Shown: positions 36,500 through 48,899 of the stretch, one piece after another
Numbering within the stretch: position 1 is the stretch's first letter
Layout of the letters: every line of letters starts with the position of its first letter
DNA from: Paguma larvata
Taxonomy: Eukaryota; Chordata; Mammalia; Carnivora; Viverridae
Assembly: GCA_030068075.1 (NCBI GenBank)
Contig: CM057844.1
Location: 1,364,001-1,428,000, forward strand
Direction: 5' to 3'
Length of the DNA: 64,000 bases
Translations under genes and position numbers: made by a program
The notes under the pieces: model-generated
Told to the model about the DNA's origin: nothing
The model's input: the letters and a program-made list of their open reading frames with translations, nothing else
Databases searched by the model: none

Positions 36500-37244
36500 G
36501 CTTTAGTGTTTTCTCTATATGATATCATGTCACCTGCAAGTAGTGACAGTTGTACTTCTTTCCACATTGGATGCCTTTTACTTCTTTTTCTTAACTAATT
36601 GCTCTTGTTAGAACATCCACTATATTGAATAAAAGTGGTGAGAACAGGCATCCCTGTCTAGTTCCTTATCTTAGAGGAAAAGCTTTTAGCTTTCTTACTA
36701 TTGAGTATGATGTTAGCTGCGGATTTTTCATATATGATCTGGTCTTTATTATGTTGAAATATGTTCCAGTTATACCCATTTTGTTGAGAGGTTTCAACAT
36801 CAAATGGATGTTGAATTTTGACAAATGCATCTGCATTTTTCTGCATCTATTTAGATGATCATATAATTTTCCTCCTTCATTTTGTTAATGTAATGTAGCA
36901 CAGTGATTTGCAGATGCTGAACAATCCTTGTATCCCAGGGATAAATCCCACTCAATCATAGTGTATGATTCTTTTAATGTATTGTTGAAGTCAGTTTGCT
37001 AATATTCTGTTGAGGATTTTTGCCTCTAAATTCATCAGGGATATTGTGAATTTCTTCTTGTGGCATCCTTGTCTAGTTTTGGCACCAGGTAGTGCTGACC
37101 TTATACAATGAGTTTGGAAGTGTTTCCCCTCTTCTTTTTATTGGAAGAGTTTGGAAAAGACTGGCATTAATTCTTCTTTAAATGTTGGTAGAATTACCAG
37201 TGAAGTCATATGGTCCTGGACTTCTGCTTTTTGGGAGATTCTAG

Positions 37245-37520
37245 AATCTTTTCATTTTGCAAATCTGGAACTCCATATCCATTAAACAATTCTCCCTCTT
37301 CTTTGTCCCCCATCTCCTGGAAATCACTGATCTATATTTTGTATTTGTGTATTTGACTCCTCTAGTAACCTCACATAAACACAATCATACAATATTTGTC
37401 TTTTTATGACCAGCTTATTTCACTTCATATAAATCCTCAAAGTTCATCCATGTTGTAGCATGTGTTAGAATTTTCCTCCTTCTTAAGGCTAAATAATATT
37501 CCACTTTATATATACACATC
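37245..37520 (-). mobile_element. L1M 3' UTR fragment, reverse
   Basis: 'tcttttcattttgcaaatctggaactcc', 'ttaaacaattctccctcttc', 'agttcatccatgttgtagcatgtgttagaa' and 'aaggctaaataatattcc' follow the same L1M block as 33935-34255 and 38325-38665. It probably belongs to one interrupted host element. Confidence 0.72.
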
Positions 37521-37524
37521 TTTT

Positions 37525-38325
37525 TATTTTTTAATTTTTTTAAATTTCAATTTTAGTTAACATACATTGCAATATTGATTTCAAGAGTAGAATTCAGTGA
37601 TTCATCATTTACATACAACACAGTACTCATCACAAGTGCCCTCCTTAATATCCATCATCCATCTAGTCCATCCCCCACCTCCCACCTCCACCCACCTCCC
37701 TCCATCAACCCTCAGTTTGTTCTCCATCATTAAGAATATCTTGTGGTTTGTTTCCCTCTCTCCTCTTTGCCCCATTTCCTATATGTTCATCTGTTTTTTC
37801 TTAAATTTCATAAATGAGTGAAATCATATGGCTATTGTCTTTCTCTGATTGACTTATTTCAACTAGTATAATACATTTTAGCTCCATCCATGCCATTGCA
37901 AATGACAAGATTTCATTCTGATGGCTGATTTTTTCTTTCTATTTGTTGCGTATATATATACGTACATATATATATATATATACATTTTTATCCATTCATC
38001 AGTCAATGGACATTTGGGCTCTCTCCATAGTTTGGCTATTGTTGATAATACTGCTATAAACGTTGGGGTGCACATATCCTTTCTAATCTGTATTTTTTAA
38101 TCCTTTGGGTCAATACCTAATAGTGCAATTGCTGGATCATGAGTAGTTATATTTTTAGTTTTTTAAGGAACCTCTTTACTGTTTTCCAGAGTGGCTGCAC
38201 CAGTTTGCATTTCAACCAAAAGTGCAAGAGGGTTCCCCTTTCTCTGCATCCTTGCCGACAGCTGTTGTTTCTTGTGATGTTAATTTTAGCCATTTCAACA
38301 GGTATGAGGTGGTATCTCATTGTAC
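37525..38325 (-). mobile_element. Carnivore L1 3' end, reverse, inserted in L1M
   Basis: Starts with the poly-T complement 'ttttattttttaatttttttaaatttcaattttagttaacat'. It continues 'gccctccttaatatccatcatcc', 'ccctcagtttgttctccatc', 'atccatgccattgcaaatgacaagatttcattc' and 'ttccagagtggctgcaccagtttgcat'. It lacks a G-rich 3' UTR. The older L1M homology stops at about 37520 and resumes at 38325, so this is an insertion. A (TA)n lies at 37952-37982. Confidence 0.82.
37952..37982. repeat. (TA)n microsatellite in L1
   Basis: Runs of tatatata separated by a cgtac interruption inside the reverse L1. Confidence 0.9.
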
Positions 38326-38665
38326 ACCATATGCTTTTATATCGATTCATCCATCAATGGAAATTTGGGCTGCATACTTGGGCTTTATCTCTTGGCTCTC
38401 ATGAATAACACTGCTATTAACATGATCATGCAAATATATCTTCAAGATTGTGCTTTCAATTCTTTAAGTAATATACTCAGAAATGAGATTGCGGGATCAT
38501 ATTGTAATTTTATGTTTATTTTTTGAGGAACTTCATACTATTTTCCATGACAACTGCACCATTTTACAGTCCCACCAGCAGTGCACAAGACTTCCAGTTC
38601 CTCCATAAGCTTGCCAACACTTATTATTTGCCTTTTTAAAAATTTTATAATAGCCATCCTAATGG
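38325..38665 (-). mobile_element. L1M 3' part, reverse, continued
   Basis: 'attcatccatcaatggaaatttgggctgc', 'ctttcaattctttaagtaatatactcagaaatgagattg' and 'tttacagtcccaccagcagtgcacaag' continue the L1M homology cut at about 37520. Confidence 0.72.
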
Positions 38666-38689
38666 GTACAGTTTTGATGTTCAGTTTCA

Positions 38690-39005
38690 TTACATGGAAG
38701 GATGAGCCCTCCTTCATTCCTCTTCACTTAAATAAACTTAGCATCACAGCCTGATTATTCTTTCATGAGGTTTTGAATAATTGTGTCAAGTTCAAAAGGC
38801 AATTATAACATCAGGATTCTGATTGAAATGGCATTAAACTTATAAATTAACTTGGTGAAAATAATGTCATCTTGTTACTATTGAGTGTTCTTTTCCAGGA
38901 GCGTTGTATTTCTCTCCATTTATTCACGTATTCTCCTATTTCATGAGTAAAATTCAACAGTTATTTTGTATGGCTCCTATATATTTCTGGCCAAAATCAT
39001 TTCCA
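38690..39005 (-). mobile_element. Old L1M ORF2 fragment, reverse
   Basis: 'gaaatggcattaaacttataaattaacttgg' and 'atttctctccatttattcacg' follow the complement of L1 ORF2 near its middle. Diverged. Confidence 0.5.
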
Positions 39006-39289
39006 GGTATCTTCCACTTTAGTTGTTTTGCTAATGCCACACCAGAATGGGGTAGACCTAGGTAACAAGGAAGCCCAGAGGCAGGGACACTGAATTTGGA
39101 GGAAAGGGCACCAGGGATGGCCAAGCTGACCCTCAAAGAAGATTAGTAGGAGGTGGCAACCAATATGGTGAGAGGTGTGAAAACATGTGGTATGTGGGTG
39201 GGGGCAGGAGTGGCCCAGGGTTCTGGGAACTTACAGAGTTGGGGAAGAAGCTGGAGGGCGGACAGGAATGTTATGGACAGCCTGCTATT

Positions 39290-39600
39290 CTCCCCAGGCA
39301 GTTTTCCTATTTCACTGGAGATGAGTAGCCAACGAAGGACTTCGAGATGAGATGTGCATTTTAGAAAGCTCATTCTTCCAACAGTCCTGGAGGCTGGAAG
39401 TGAGAAGCATATGGAAGCAGGTAACGAGACCTTGCAGGAAGCTGCTGAGAGAACCTGGAAGGAAGTGAATGTCCATATGGGGCTAATGGTGGAAGACATG
39501 CAAGTGAAAGGTAAAAAATATTGAGAAAATAAGAAATCTGGTGACAAGGAAGAGGTAAGAGCCTAAGAGGCAAGCAGTTTTCTGGCATGGATATCTAGGT
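39290..39600 (-). mobile_element. L2 ORF2-end fragment, reverse
   Basis: 'gtgcattttagaaagctcattcttccaacag', 'gagaagcatatggaagcagg' and 'gaaatctggtgacaaggaagagg' resemble the complement of the L2 segment seen in sense at 6385-6650 and 10863-11000. Confidence 0.5.
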
Positions 39601-42600
39601 CACTGTATGTCATCACCAGAGGAAGGGTTTGGTCAGGAGTATGAGAGCCTGGGGAAGGCAGAGAGAGTTTCTCTGAGGCTGACACTCCAAGGGAGATGCT
39701 AGTGAGCAAGTGGATAGAAAAGGCTGAGCCTTGGAAGGGCTTAGGGATAGAGAAAGAAACCTGGGAGCCGGCTGCATGTAAATCACAGTCAAAAGTGAGT
39801 TCACAGGACAGTTTAGTTAATTAGAGTATGGGGAGTATGAAAAACAGTGGGTTCATGCCAGGGCTCAGCCTATTCTGCCAGAAAAGGCCTGGTCAATGAA
39901 ATCAAGGAAGGTCAAGGAGTGGGAAGAGTCAGAAAATAGGGAAGTGCACAGTCAGGACTGTGTTCCCAAGACATCCTCCAGGGCTAAGCCACATCACAGT
40001 GCAGACGGAGTTCCTTTGATTTGTGCCACAAGAAACAATGGAGTTCCTCTGTGTTTCACTCTCTAAGAAAGGCACCAAGTTAGTCTACGGAGAGAAACAT
40101 AAGGAATGGATAGAGTCCAACTCACCAAAATATATTCCTGAAATATATAAAGTTCTGAATACAAATGCCAGGAAGACCAGTATTTCTGGGTGGCGTCGAA
40201 GGAGACAGGACATTTGCATCTTCTGGGAAAAGCCTCGAGTGCCCACAAGATCTCGCTAGGCAACCTGTTGTCCTATTTAGTTTGTTTTTATGTTCTCTAT
40301 AAATGTCTGGGGCCCATGGCATTTAGAGGAAATGGGCTTTCCCCCTTGACTGCTGTATATTCTGCAGGAAATTTCTGTCCTGGACTTTTCTAGGTGCAAA
40401 ACTTCCTGATCTGGCCTAACCCAACTTCTCCTTCCCCCACACCATGGGTCACAGTTTGCTGACTTGCTCTGGGCACTGTCCTACAAGGAAACCATCAAAA
40501 AGCACAGATGGATAAATGACCTAATTACATTTTGTCCTCCTTGGGCTTTTTTGCAAAATGGAAATGTCTGTCTCTGTTTGTCTGTCCAACTATTATATAA
40601 GATATGTTATTGTCTTAGGACAATACACCAGATACTAGCAATGCCAAAATAACTGAATATCATGAGTGAGAAAACATGAACTTTAGAGACAAACACAGAA
40701 ACAAATAAACCCTAAAGATGTGACTCCATGCACAGAGGCCCTACAACCAGCAGTGAAAGATCATAGAGCAGATGGAGTAACCCTTCTGGGTCTGATCCCA
40801 CCAAGTGTATAATGGTGGCATCTCAGGAGATTGCTAAGGAAATGAAATGGAATAATATACACATTTCAAATCTTCATCCCTCCCCCCTCTTCCCTTCCTC
40901 TTATTTCCTGGGAAAGAGACACAAATAATACAGGAAGGCACAAGCAATAAAAGGCATCCTTTGGTTATCCTGGTAATCTTCCTAAGCTCCAAACAAGCTC
41001 TGCAAGCCTGAATCTAGCCCTTCACACCTGAGCTTACTTTGCTTCTGCAAATCATTCACTACCCTCCATTTCATCTGGAAACCAGAAGGGTGAGGCTTCC
41101 CCTTTCAAAGCAGCTAGCCCCGCTTTCTGTGGGGTGCAACACCTCCCCTCAGAGAGAGATGGAAAGTGGAGGTCCACAACTCATGGAGTGGTGTCCATGT
41201 CCAGCCCTGAGAGCCAAATCCCAAGGTCAGGAAGGCTAGAAGACTGCATTGGTGTCATAGGTCCAGATGGGCCAGCCTCTGGCATCTGGAATATCTGTAG
41301 CCATGCAGAAGTGAGGTCACTCCTTGGTCTGGTCATGGTCTAGGGCTCAGCTTCCATGAGCCCCTGCATCACTCACCCCTCACTCCCAGACAGCCTCAAT
41401 TTCACTAAAGTGCTAATGCCCCAGAGCCCATGGCTGCCTCCAATCCTCCTATGGTGCCCAGGACACACTGTAGTCAAGAGGAAGTGGGGTGCTGTGTGCC
41501 CCATCAAGACTCACTGTCTCCCACTCTCCCTGCTGGTCAGGCCTCTGCCACCAGCCACAAGTACAGTCTGGAAACTCATGGTCATCACAGAGTTCTTCTT
41601 CTGCTCCTAAAAGTAGGCCCATTCACCTTGACACTGCCACTCCCCAGTCTCTGGAATGAAGAGAGCACACATATATACATACATAGGTCTCTGGACCCTC
41701 ACTTGGAAGGAGAGACCCCCCTCCAGGCCTGAGGATGACATTCCTAGAGAGGTCACATGGCTTTCTCTGGGAGCTGACAAGGCAAGCCCAGGAACATCAA
41801 TCCTGAGCTTGGGATTGTCTGTCAGGAGCAGAGAAGCTTGAGGCTGTGGGGCCTATGGCTAGAGTTAGGGACTGTGGTATGTGAAGTCCCTCAGAAGTTA
41901 CCAGAAGCATCTACTGGTTCATCTGCCTGAGGGCATGGGGTCCCTCTCACTAGGCAAAGCTTCTCCAGCTCTAGAAGTAGTGAGCCTGAGATTGGATGTA
42001 ACTTGCAATTCTAAATTGGACTAGGAGACTGACTATCTGAAGGTCACCAGAAACCTTTGCCAGTACCAAGGGATATTAGAATAGCTAGAGCACAAGACAT
42101 GGGGAGGTAGGGCAGTTCTTCATGGGTCATAGCTCAGCTAACTCATCCTTTCTCAAGGGGTCACCAAGAAGTCCTTTGCTCACAACACCTGTGAGTTTGG
42201 TTGCTATAAGTGCTGGGTGCACAGAGCAGCTGGACGCAGACAGTGTTGAGCTGAGTGGGGTATAATGGCAGTGGACCATCAATGGGAAGTAGTTTTTGCC
42301 TACAAAGGCACTTCCAATTGGGGAAAGGCAAAAGGTGAATAGGAAGGGAGGAAGGAGGTGCCAGCCAGGTATGGCATTCCAAAGCATGAACTTTCCAAAA
42401 TAGAATGCTGGTGTCATGGAGTTCTCAAACATGGGAAAACATCTCTGCTCTGGCAAAGAAAGAGGATGTTTGAGGCTGGACCATGATCAAACACTAACAG
42501 AGAGAAGGTACCGCCATGCTGGTCACACCTTACACTAGGGCCACTCACTGAGTTGACATGTGCTGTGCGGTCCCGTTGGCCTGTAATGAACAACACACAG

Positions 42601-43807
42601 AGTAATTACTGAAATCTGGATTGGAAATACATGTTTGGGACTGAAGAGTCTGAAGTACATATTTTTCCTGGAAAAGTACTTAGCGCATCAGCTACTCAAG
42701 GACTACTATCAAGAAAGGAAACTACATTATTCTGCACATTTTGAATCAACAACCCATTTTTCCTTGTGCTTTTAGAACAGACTGTGATGTTCCAAAATAT
42801 ATTCAATGCTCCTATTCACAGTTAATATACCTACACCGAGAACATTCAGATTAGCAATTGTGCCAATGAATATTATGCAAGAGGAACCCAACAAGAAGGG
42901 TCACAGGACATGAAGAAAGACCAAGACCGTCAAATCAGTGACCACCACCACCCCTTATTCTAAGTTACTGAGTGGGACACTGCTACAAGTTGCATGGCCC
43001 TTACTGAGCCCAGATGCAGTTACAAGAGATTTCCAACAAGAACCCCGATGATCTTATTCTGAATAAAGAACAACAAAGCAGTTGCCCCCTGTGCAAAGGT
43101 GGGACTCTTATGTCCATGGCTTTAAAAAAATCAATATAAGAATAAAAGGAAGAGAATGAACTTAGAAATAACAAAACATATAATTCTCCTTTACTTAAAA
43201 TTGGCTTTTACCAGAAATCCATCTTTGTGAGGGAATTTAGAGTACTGTACTATGTGAAAGTACTGATAATGAATGTGCTGTGTCTATGGGTTTAGTGTAT
43301 GAAAGAAAAGCTGTGGTATAGTACGCCTATTAATTAATCTGCTCATAGTTCTTTGTGGAGGAACTGCTTATACCAAAGAGCATTATGGGAAAGGAAAGAG
43401 ACTGGGGGAGAAAAGTGAAAATAGGGTTGCATGCGGGCAAGAGACACTGGAACATATTTCAGGACTGGGACGGGAATGAAAGGGCTGACCAGTGCAGGGT
43501 CCTGTCCACTGTCTGTGTGCACACAGGGGCTACCAGAGACCTGGGGCTCTTAAAATACATCTATGAATGTCTGAGTGGCTCTCAAAACACATACACAAAT
43601 GTCTGAGCTACTAGGATAGGCCATACCCTGCACTTAGATGGTGCACACTGTTTACCTGTCACATCTCAACTTTTCTGACTGTCATATAGGACACACCTCC
43701 ATCATCCCAGCTGGTAAACATAAGTTCCCTTCTACAGGAAACCCTTAGGGTAAGGGGCTGATGCTCAGATTAAGCATCAAGATTAAGTATTAAGGTTGCC
43801 TCCAGAA
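39601..43807. other. Unassigned sequence
   Basis: About 4.2 kb without a gene or nameable repeat. Frames of 60-109 codons occur on both strands (for example 42127-42456 minus), but none has a recognised domain, exon boundary or CpG context. Confidence 0.45.
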
Positions 43808-44271
43808 ATGCTCCCCCAATCCCTGGTTTCACTTTTTGCCGTTTTATTTACACACCATCAACTGAAATCCAAAAGTAGATGACCCTCCTACTGACATATA
43901 GTGAGAAGGTCAATTGTAGCCTACCTCTTGATGCCTACACCATTTGCCTCACTTCATCTCATCACCTGGGCATGTTATCATCTCATATCCTTATGACAAG
44001 GGTGAGTACAGTTCAGTATGATATTTTGAGATAGAGAGACCACATCTACATAACTGTTATTACAGTATGTTTTTATAATTGTTCTGTTTTATTATTAGCT
44101 ATTGTTAATCTCTTCCTGTGCCTAACTGATAAATTAAACTTTACTGTAGATATGTACAGAATGTATGTATAGGAAAAAATGTAGCATATAGAGGGCTTGG
44201 TACTATTCACTATTTCAGACATCCACTGGGTGTCTTGGAACACATTCCCTGCAGATAAGGGAGAGCTGTGT
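43808..44271 (+). mobile_element. Tigger/MER2-type DNA transposon MITE
   Basis: About 460 bp with the TcMar-Tigger-derived block order: 'ctcccccaatccctggtttcacttttt', 'cttcatctcatcacctgggcatgttatcatctcata', 'tattacagtatgtttttataattgttctgttttattattagctattg', 'ccactgggtgtcttggaacacattcc' and an end near 'gataagggagagctg'. The terminal repeats are diverged and there is no transposase frame. Confidence 0.72.
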
Positions 44272-44839
44272 TTAAAGGCAATTTTAGACACTGCAAATAA
44301 CAAAAGAATTAGTAGCTGTCAATGGTAGGATGAGTTGGGCATCCTTGGGGTCCATTCCAATGCTACATAGAACCTGAGCCCAACCCTCAGCAATACTACA
44401 GGGTTTGCTAATTCTGTCCCAGGACTTAATCCCATTAGGACCCCAAAAGCAAACCCTCTTATTTCAAACACCTACACCAGCTTTACAGTCTGTGCCACCA
44501 AGGTCTGAGGATAAGGTCATAAGAATAAGTTAAAAACTGCACATTGTACACATGGCAGAAAGGTGAGTTTGTGTAACATTTTTTTTCTTTGCTTCCTTAA
44601 GCAGAGGTGAAGCCTTAAGATATTTGACGTAAAATATATTTTTCTCTTTCGGAAGTATCTTTAAAGTTGAGGCAATGGAATATGTTTGAAGTTCTGACTA
44701 TCTAAAATGTTTGTTTGTTTTGGTTTGTTTTGAATGCTGACATTCCGCATTCAAGAAGATTAAAGAAGGGACAGATGGGAGATACATTTGAAAGTAGTTA
44801 CCCAATGAGATTGAAGGCTTGAGAAGCAATACTTTTTTT
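44272..44839. other. Unassigned sequence
   Basis: A+T-rich. No feature supported before the SINE TSD. Confidence 0.5.
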
Positions 44840-44852
44840 AAATAGGAATTTA
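44840..44852. repeat. 5' TSD of the SINE at 44853
   Basis: aaataggaattta, identical to 45050-45062 (13 bp). Confidence 0.95.
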
Positions 44853-45049
44853 GAGGCACCTGTGTAGCTCAGTCGGTCAAACCGACTCTTTGATTTTGGC
44901 TCAGGTCATGATCTCGCCATTCAAACCCAAAGTCAGGCTCTGCACTTAGTGAGATTCTCTCCCTACCCCCCCTCTCTGTCCCTCCCCTGCTTGCATTCTC
45001 TCTCTCTCTCTCTCTCTCTCAATATAAATAAATGCATATTAATAAAATA
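44853..45049 (+). mobile_element. SINEC_Fc-like SINE
   Basis: gaggcacctgtgtagctcag start, CAGGTCATGATCTC box, (CT)n body and a tail of AATAAATGC/AATAAAATAA. The 13-bp TSD is perfect. The tRNA-like part has small deletions. Confidence 0.95.
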
Positions 45050-45062
45050 AAATAGGAATTTA
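45050..45062. repeat. 3' TSD of the SINE at 44853
   Basis: aaataggaattta, identical to 44840-44852. Confidence 0.95.
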
Positions 45063-46289
45063 AACTAAGCAGGCCCTTTCTGAAAGACTGACCATGCAAT
45101 CAGTAAATCCCTCCGTTCCTTCTTCCTGAGTCACACCCCCTAAATGCCACCACATTATAGCATTATCGAGACCTAAGTTCTAGATGTATGTGAACAAAAC
45201 AAGAATCGATTGAGAACTAAAAACTCAAAATGTTTCATACCGACTGAACATTGATTTGAACCTCAAGGGCAAAACTCCCCATCTTTCTGGAATAATGTTA
45301 ATTGAACTCCTAGATAAATCCTTCTTATGCAAGTAAATATGCAAAGTTGTCCCCTGGGCTGGTCTGAAGCATGTGTTCACAAGCAGCTTCTATCTTCATT
45401 ATTTTCTACGCACATATATTGTTTCCTGGTCATGTTATTCTTGGTTCTAACAGTTATCTTGTATTCCAATGCTTATTTGCTCAGTATTTTATTTAATGCA
45501 ATTTAACAGGTTATTTATCATAAAATGAATTAAGATGATGTGGATTTTTGATCTAAGTGAAGTCTGTAACTTAAATCACCATGTGCTTTGGTACTTTGTG
45601 CCTGGTTGATATTCTGCTTCAAACTGTTTTCTCCTAGAGAACATGAACCATGTAATTTCTTAAATGTGATATAAATCTAAACTGAGTTGTGTTAAGGATA
45701 TATTTCTGCTCATAACCTTTTCCTGTACATTCCCTCTCAACTCCCTGACGTGAACGTCTACACCACTCAAACACATTCCTACATGAGAACACAGCCTTGC
45801 AAGGACAAACACACAATGTCCTCACTCTGACTCTGCTGCAGGTGCAGGTGCAGGTGCAGAGCATGTGCTGGGCTCACTCTGAGTGCTCAGAGGGCTGTAG
45901 GGGGTACGGTGCAACTTCACCTGAAAGATGTGCAGTTAAGACATCAAAGTGTTCTCAATCCTGCCTTTCCCATTTAAAAAAAAAAAAACAACAAAACTGT
46001 GCCAACCATAAACATTGTTTTCAAAATCCCAAAAAGAAGCAGATTAAAAGAAACAGAAGAAGCTCAGAAAAGCTATGTGAAGGCTCTAAAATCACCCAAA
46101 CAAGCAAGCAGCAGTCTCCTCAGAGGCCCTCCAGTAAAGTCTGTTGGGTGGGCAGCCAGAGGCCCGGGAAAAACCCCCACTGTCCTCCCTGTACATACAG
46201 CGGAAATCCAGTACCCCAGCTGGCAAAGAAAACCACCATGGGGATGCTGATTATAGCCCAGTACCTGAAAAATTACCCAGCCCTTCTTT
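45063..46289. other. Unassigned sequence
   Basis: Includes a short GCAGGT hexamer tandem (45835-45859, about four units) and an A13 run at about 45975-45987. At 45990-46300 all three plus frames stay open for 60 codons or more, but no product is recognisable and no splice context was found. Confidence 0.4.
45835..45859. repeat. (GCAGGT)4 short tandem
   Basis: ctgca then three ggtgca units and a g. Confidence 0.9.
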
Positions 46290-46302
46290 AAAACACATTT
46301 AT
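46290..46302. repeat. 5' TSD of the SINE at 46303
   Basis: aaaacacatttat, identical to 46534-46546. It lies at a TT/AAAA site, as expected for L1-endonuclease targeting. Confidence 0.95.
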
Positions 46303-46533
46303 CATGGGCATCTGGGTGGCTCAGTCAGTTAAACATTCAGCTCTTGATTTTGGCTCAGGGCATGATCTCACAGTTTGTGAGTTCGATCCCCACATCGGGT
46401 TCTGTGCTGACAGTATGGAGCCTGCTTTGGATTCTCTTTCTCCCTCCCTCTCTCTCTCTGCCTCTCCCCCATTCTCTCTCTCTCCTCTCCTCTCTCTCCA
46501 AATAAATGAATAAATCTTTCTTAAAATAAAAAA
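46303..46533 (+). mobile_element. SINEC_Fc-like SINE, full length
   Basis: catgggcatctgggtggctc start, GGGCATGATCTCACAG (one change in the box), GAGTTCGATCC, CT-rich body, AATAAATGAATAAA tail and A10. The perfect 13-bp TSD points to a fairly recent insertion. The minus-strand Glu/Arg-rich frames are the CT body read in reverse. Confidence 0.96.
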
Positions 46534-46546
46534 AAAACACATTTAT
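46534..46546. repeat. 3' TSD of the SINE at 46303
   Basis: aaaacacatttat, identical to 46290-46302. Confidence 0.95.
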
Positions 46547-47079
46547 GAACTCTCAGGAATAACTGGAAATGTCTACGTATCTTGCGCAGAGAATGCTGAA
46601 AAACACATTTGTTAAAAATCACCTGCTACTACCTTCATTATTCCAATTTTGACGACACAGGCTGGGACCTGGTCAGCATATCTTCAACGTTTGGGATATT
46701 TTATATATGCACATGTTCAATGTTTTGCTTTTTTGACATGTTGGCACAATGTCTCCAGTGTGGTGATGCCGAGTCAAAAGCTATGGCTCTCGTGTCTCCT
46801 CATATCAGTGTTTCAGCAAAACAGCCTCAGGACTTCCCATTAAACAAACAGGTTATTTTGCTACTCATTTAGCCCCACTGCTTTGCTGATGCTGACAAAT
46901 GAACACCCCACTCTTCAATCCTTGCTACCTTTGCTCACTTATTCAAAAAGAATTTTGCTGGTAACATGAAGTCTGCTCAAGCTACAGGTCACATTATTGC
47001 AATCAGTCCATGTGGGTCATGAGAATCTCCAGTGTGTGTGTGGACCCTGAAAAGGCCAAAGTGAGGGGTTCAGGGCCAC
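46547..47079. other. Unassigned sequence
   Basis: No gene or repeat supported. Confidence 0.5.
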
Positions 47080-47445
47080 GCTGGTATCATAGAAAGTTAA
47101 GGTTTTATTTAAAACTGCTCACGTACAGGATGGTTATTCATATTATGAAAGGTTAACTAAGGATGCCTTTAAATAATGCACTTTATAAAGGTATTCAAAA
47201 GTCTGAATCCTCTAAGAACATTGACAATTTTTAGGAACAGCTTTTATATAAAGGGAAGACACAGAGGTGGCAGGGTGGGAGGGAGCCATGTAGGAATGTG
47301 GGGGGAGAACCCTCCCATTGTCTCTAGAGGCCCACCATGCTATTCCCCTCCAGCCAATAGAAACCACACTTGAGCTCAAATCTGAGCAAGCAGTGTCTCT
47401 TGTGACACTGGTATCAGATGTGACTGGTGTGATGACCAAACATTT
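47080..47445 (-). mobile_element. Possible solo LTR, reverse orientation
   Basis: On the minus strand there is a CCAAT-type box (complement of ccaatag near 47354), a tttatataaaag TATA-like box (47244-47255) and AATAAA (complement of tttatt near 47104) about 140 bp downstream, bounded by TG...CA-like ends. No family recognised, no TSD found. Confidence 0.3.
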
Positions 47446-48780
47446 ATTTTCTAATTGAGGATGAAATATTCAGTACTGCTCATGAACCCCAGAATAGCAC
47501 CAACTAGTGTCTTGGATAGAAAACTTACATAAGAAAATACCTTTTTATTCTCTTATAATAAAAATAACTCCCTAGAAAATACAGGTCAGAGTTAATGAGA
47601 AAGATGAGTCAAGTCCAATGTGTAGCACTTTTAATTTATGTCATGCTAAATGTAGAATTAATTAATTGCCTATGATTTATGAATTGAGTTTGAAGTTTTT
47701 AGCCAAAAAAATTCTTTGGCCTCTCATGGTTCATCTGGAATCTTATTTATTCCCTGAACATCAACTGGTACAAGTCAAATCTAATGGTTCCAAATGTCTC
47801 TTTTTCTCAAGATCTAGATTTCTCTTCCCTCCTTCAATTCCCCCTATGCCTCAGGGAACATCAGCAAGTTTGACTACCCCAAAATAGAAATGAGGGTGAC
47901 TTTATTTCTATTTTAAGATTGCATAAGTTCTAATGGAATCATTTAAAGCAGTGGTTTCTGGTGATAGGTGAAATGGAATGAAATACCATCAACTGGAGAT
48001 AGTTGGGGTTGCATTTAGAGATAACATAGGCTTGGCATGGGTTTTTAAAATTTTCATTAAACACGGATGGCCTCCAAAACTTTAAGGAGAGGTGGTTAAA
48101 AAGAGGACAGGGCAAAGGGTCTGTGAGTGTGGCAGTAGATGAGGGTACAATGGGGTATCATTCTCTCAACTTTGGTGTGTTATTGAAATTTTCAATTATA
48201 AAAAAAAAAAACTTCAAGCACAGATTTTCCTATTTTTCCTATTTATTTAACAAGGCCCTCTTGATTATGGCGATTCCATTTTTATGCAGTAGGTGAGAGA
48301 GGGCACAAGACTAGCTACCAACCAACATTTGCTCCTTGAAAAGGTGCCAGGAGTGTTGGAGAGAGAGAGGGAAGGAAGGAGGTAGAGGGCTCTTCCTCAC
48401 ACCTTCTCACAGGCCTGATGTTGGTCTGATCTCCAAAAAGACACTCCACACAACCACCAGGCACACAGCATGCAATAATTCATCCAAAAATTTGGCTCCT
48501 GCTACTTCCTGACCTAGCCAGAAGAGACATCAGACTGCCGCGGGTCCACCTCGGTGGCAGTCTTCAGTTCTGCTGCTGTGAGGATTTTTGATTTAGACCC
48601 CTCTCGGAGGACCACATCCCAGCACTACGCAGACTGTCCTGGCAATCACACCTCAGCAAGGAAAAGTTGGCCCGCTCTGGGATTCGTTACCAGGCTGCTC
48701 ACCCCACAGGCTGCAGGTCTGCGCAGCACGCCTCTCCCTGTGGGCTCTGACTAAACACGCTGGCCAGTAGGAGGGAAACG
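47446..48780. other. Unassigned sequence; possible old L1 3' tail near 48200
   Basis: 47930-48212 ends in 'gtgttattgaaattttcaattataaaa' plus an A-run, which resembles an old LINE 3' end. Otherwise no feature. Confidence 0.4.
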
Positions 48781-48899
48781 GACAGACACACAGACGCGCG
48801 CACGCACCACAGTCTGAGGCTGATTCTAACCAGAAAACGGAGCCACCCACCCTCTGTCCCTCAAAACAGCCAAGTCCTTGGCTTGTGACTACTGCACTG

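Larger units (their letters stand above)
34535..37235 (-). mobile_element. L1MA/MB-type LINE, 3' 2.7 kb, reverse
   Basis: Starts with 'ttaaattgagatataattgacatatgac', the complement of a mammalian L1 3' UTR. It runs through 'tggctgaatcatattccagtgtg' and 'cctttatatattctaggtattaaccccttatcagatg', then ORF2 in reverse ('gtttcaacatcaaatggatg' and flanks). Short minus-strand frames at 36010-36207 and 36658-36846 still read as L1 ORF2p, but many stops separate them. It contains a (GT)n at 35066-35100. Confidence 0.85.

Noticed and set aside
45990..46290. Region open in all three plus frames, possible exon upstream of a SINE
   Set aside because: No frame gives a recognisable product, acceptor sites are poor (A-run rather than pyrimidines), and no good donor is seen before the SINE.
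46321..46542. Glu/Arg-rich minus-strand frame
   Set aside because: It is the CT-rich body of a SINE read in reverse.
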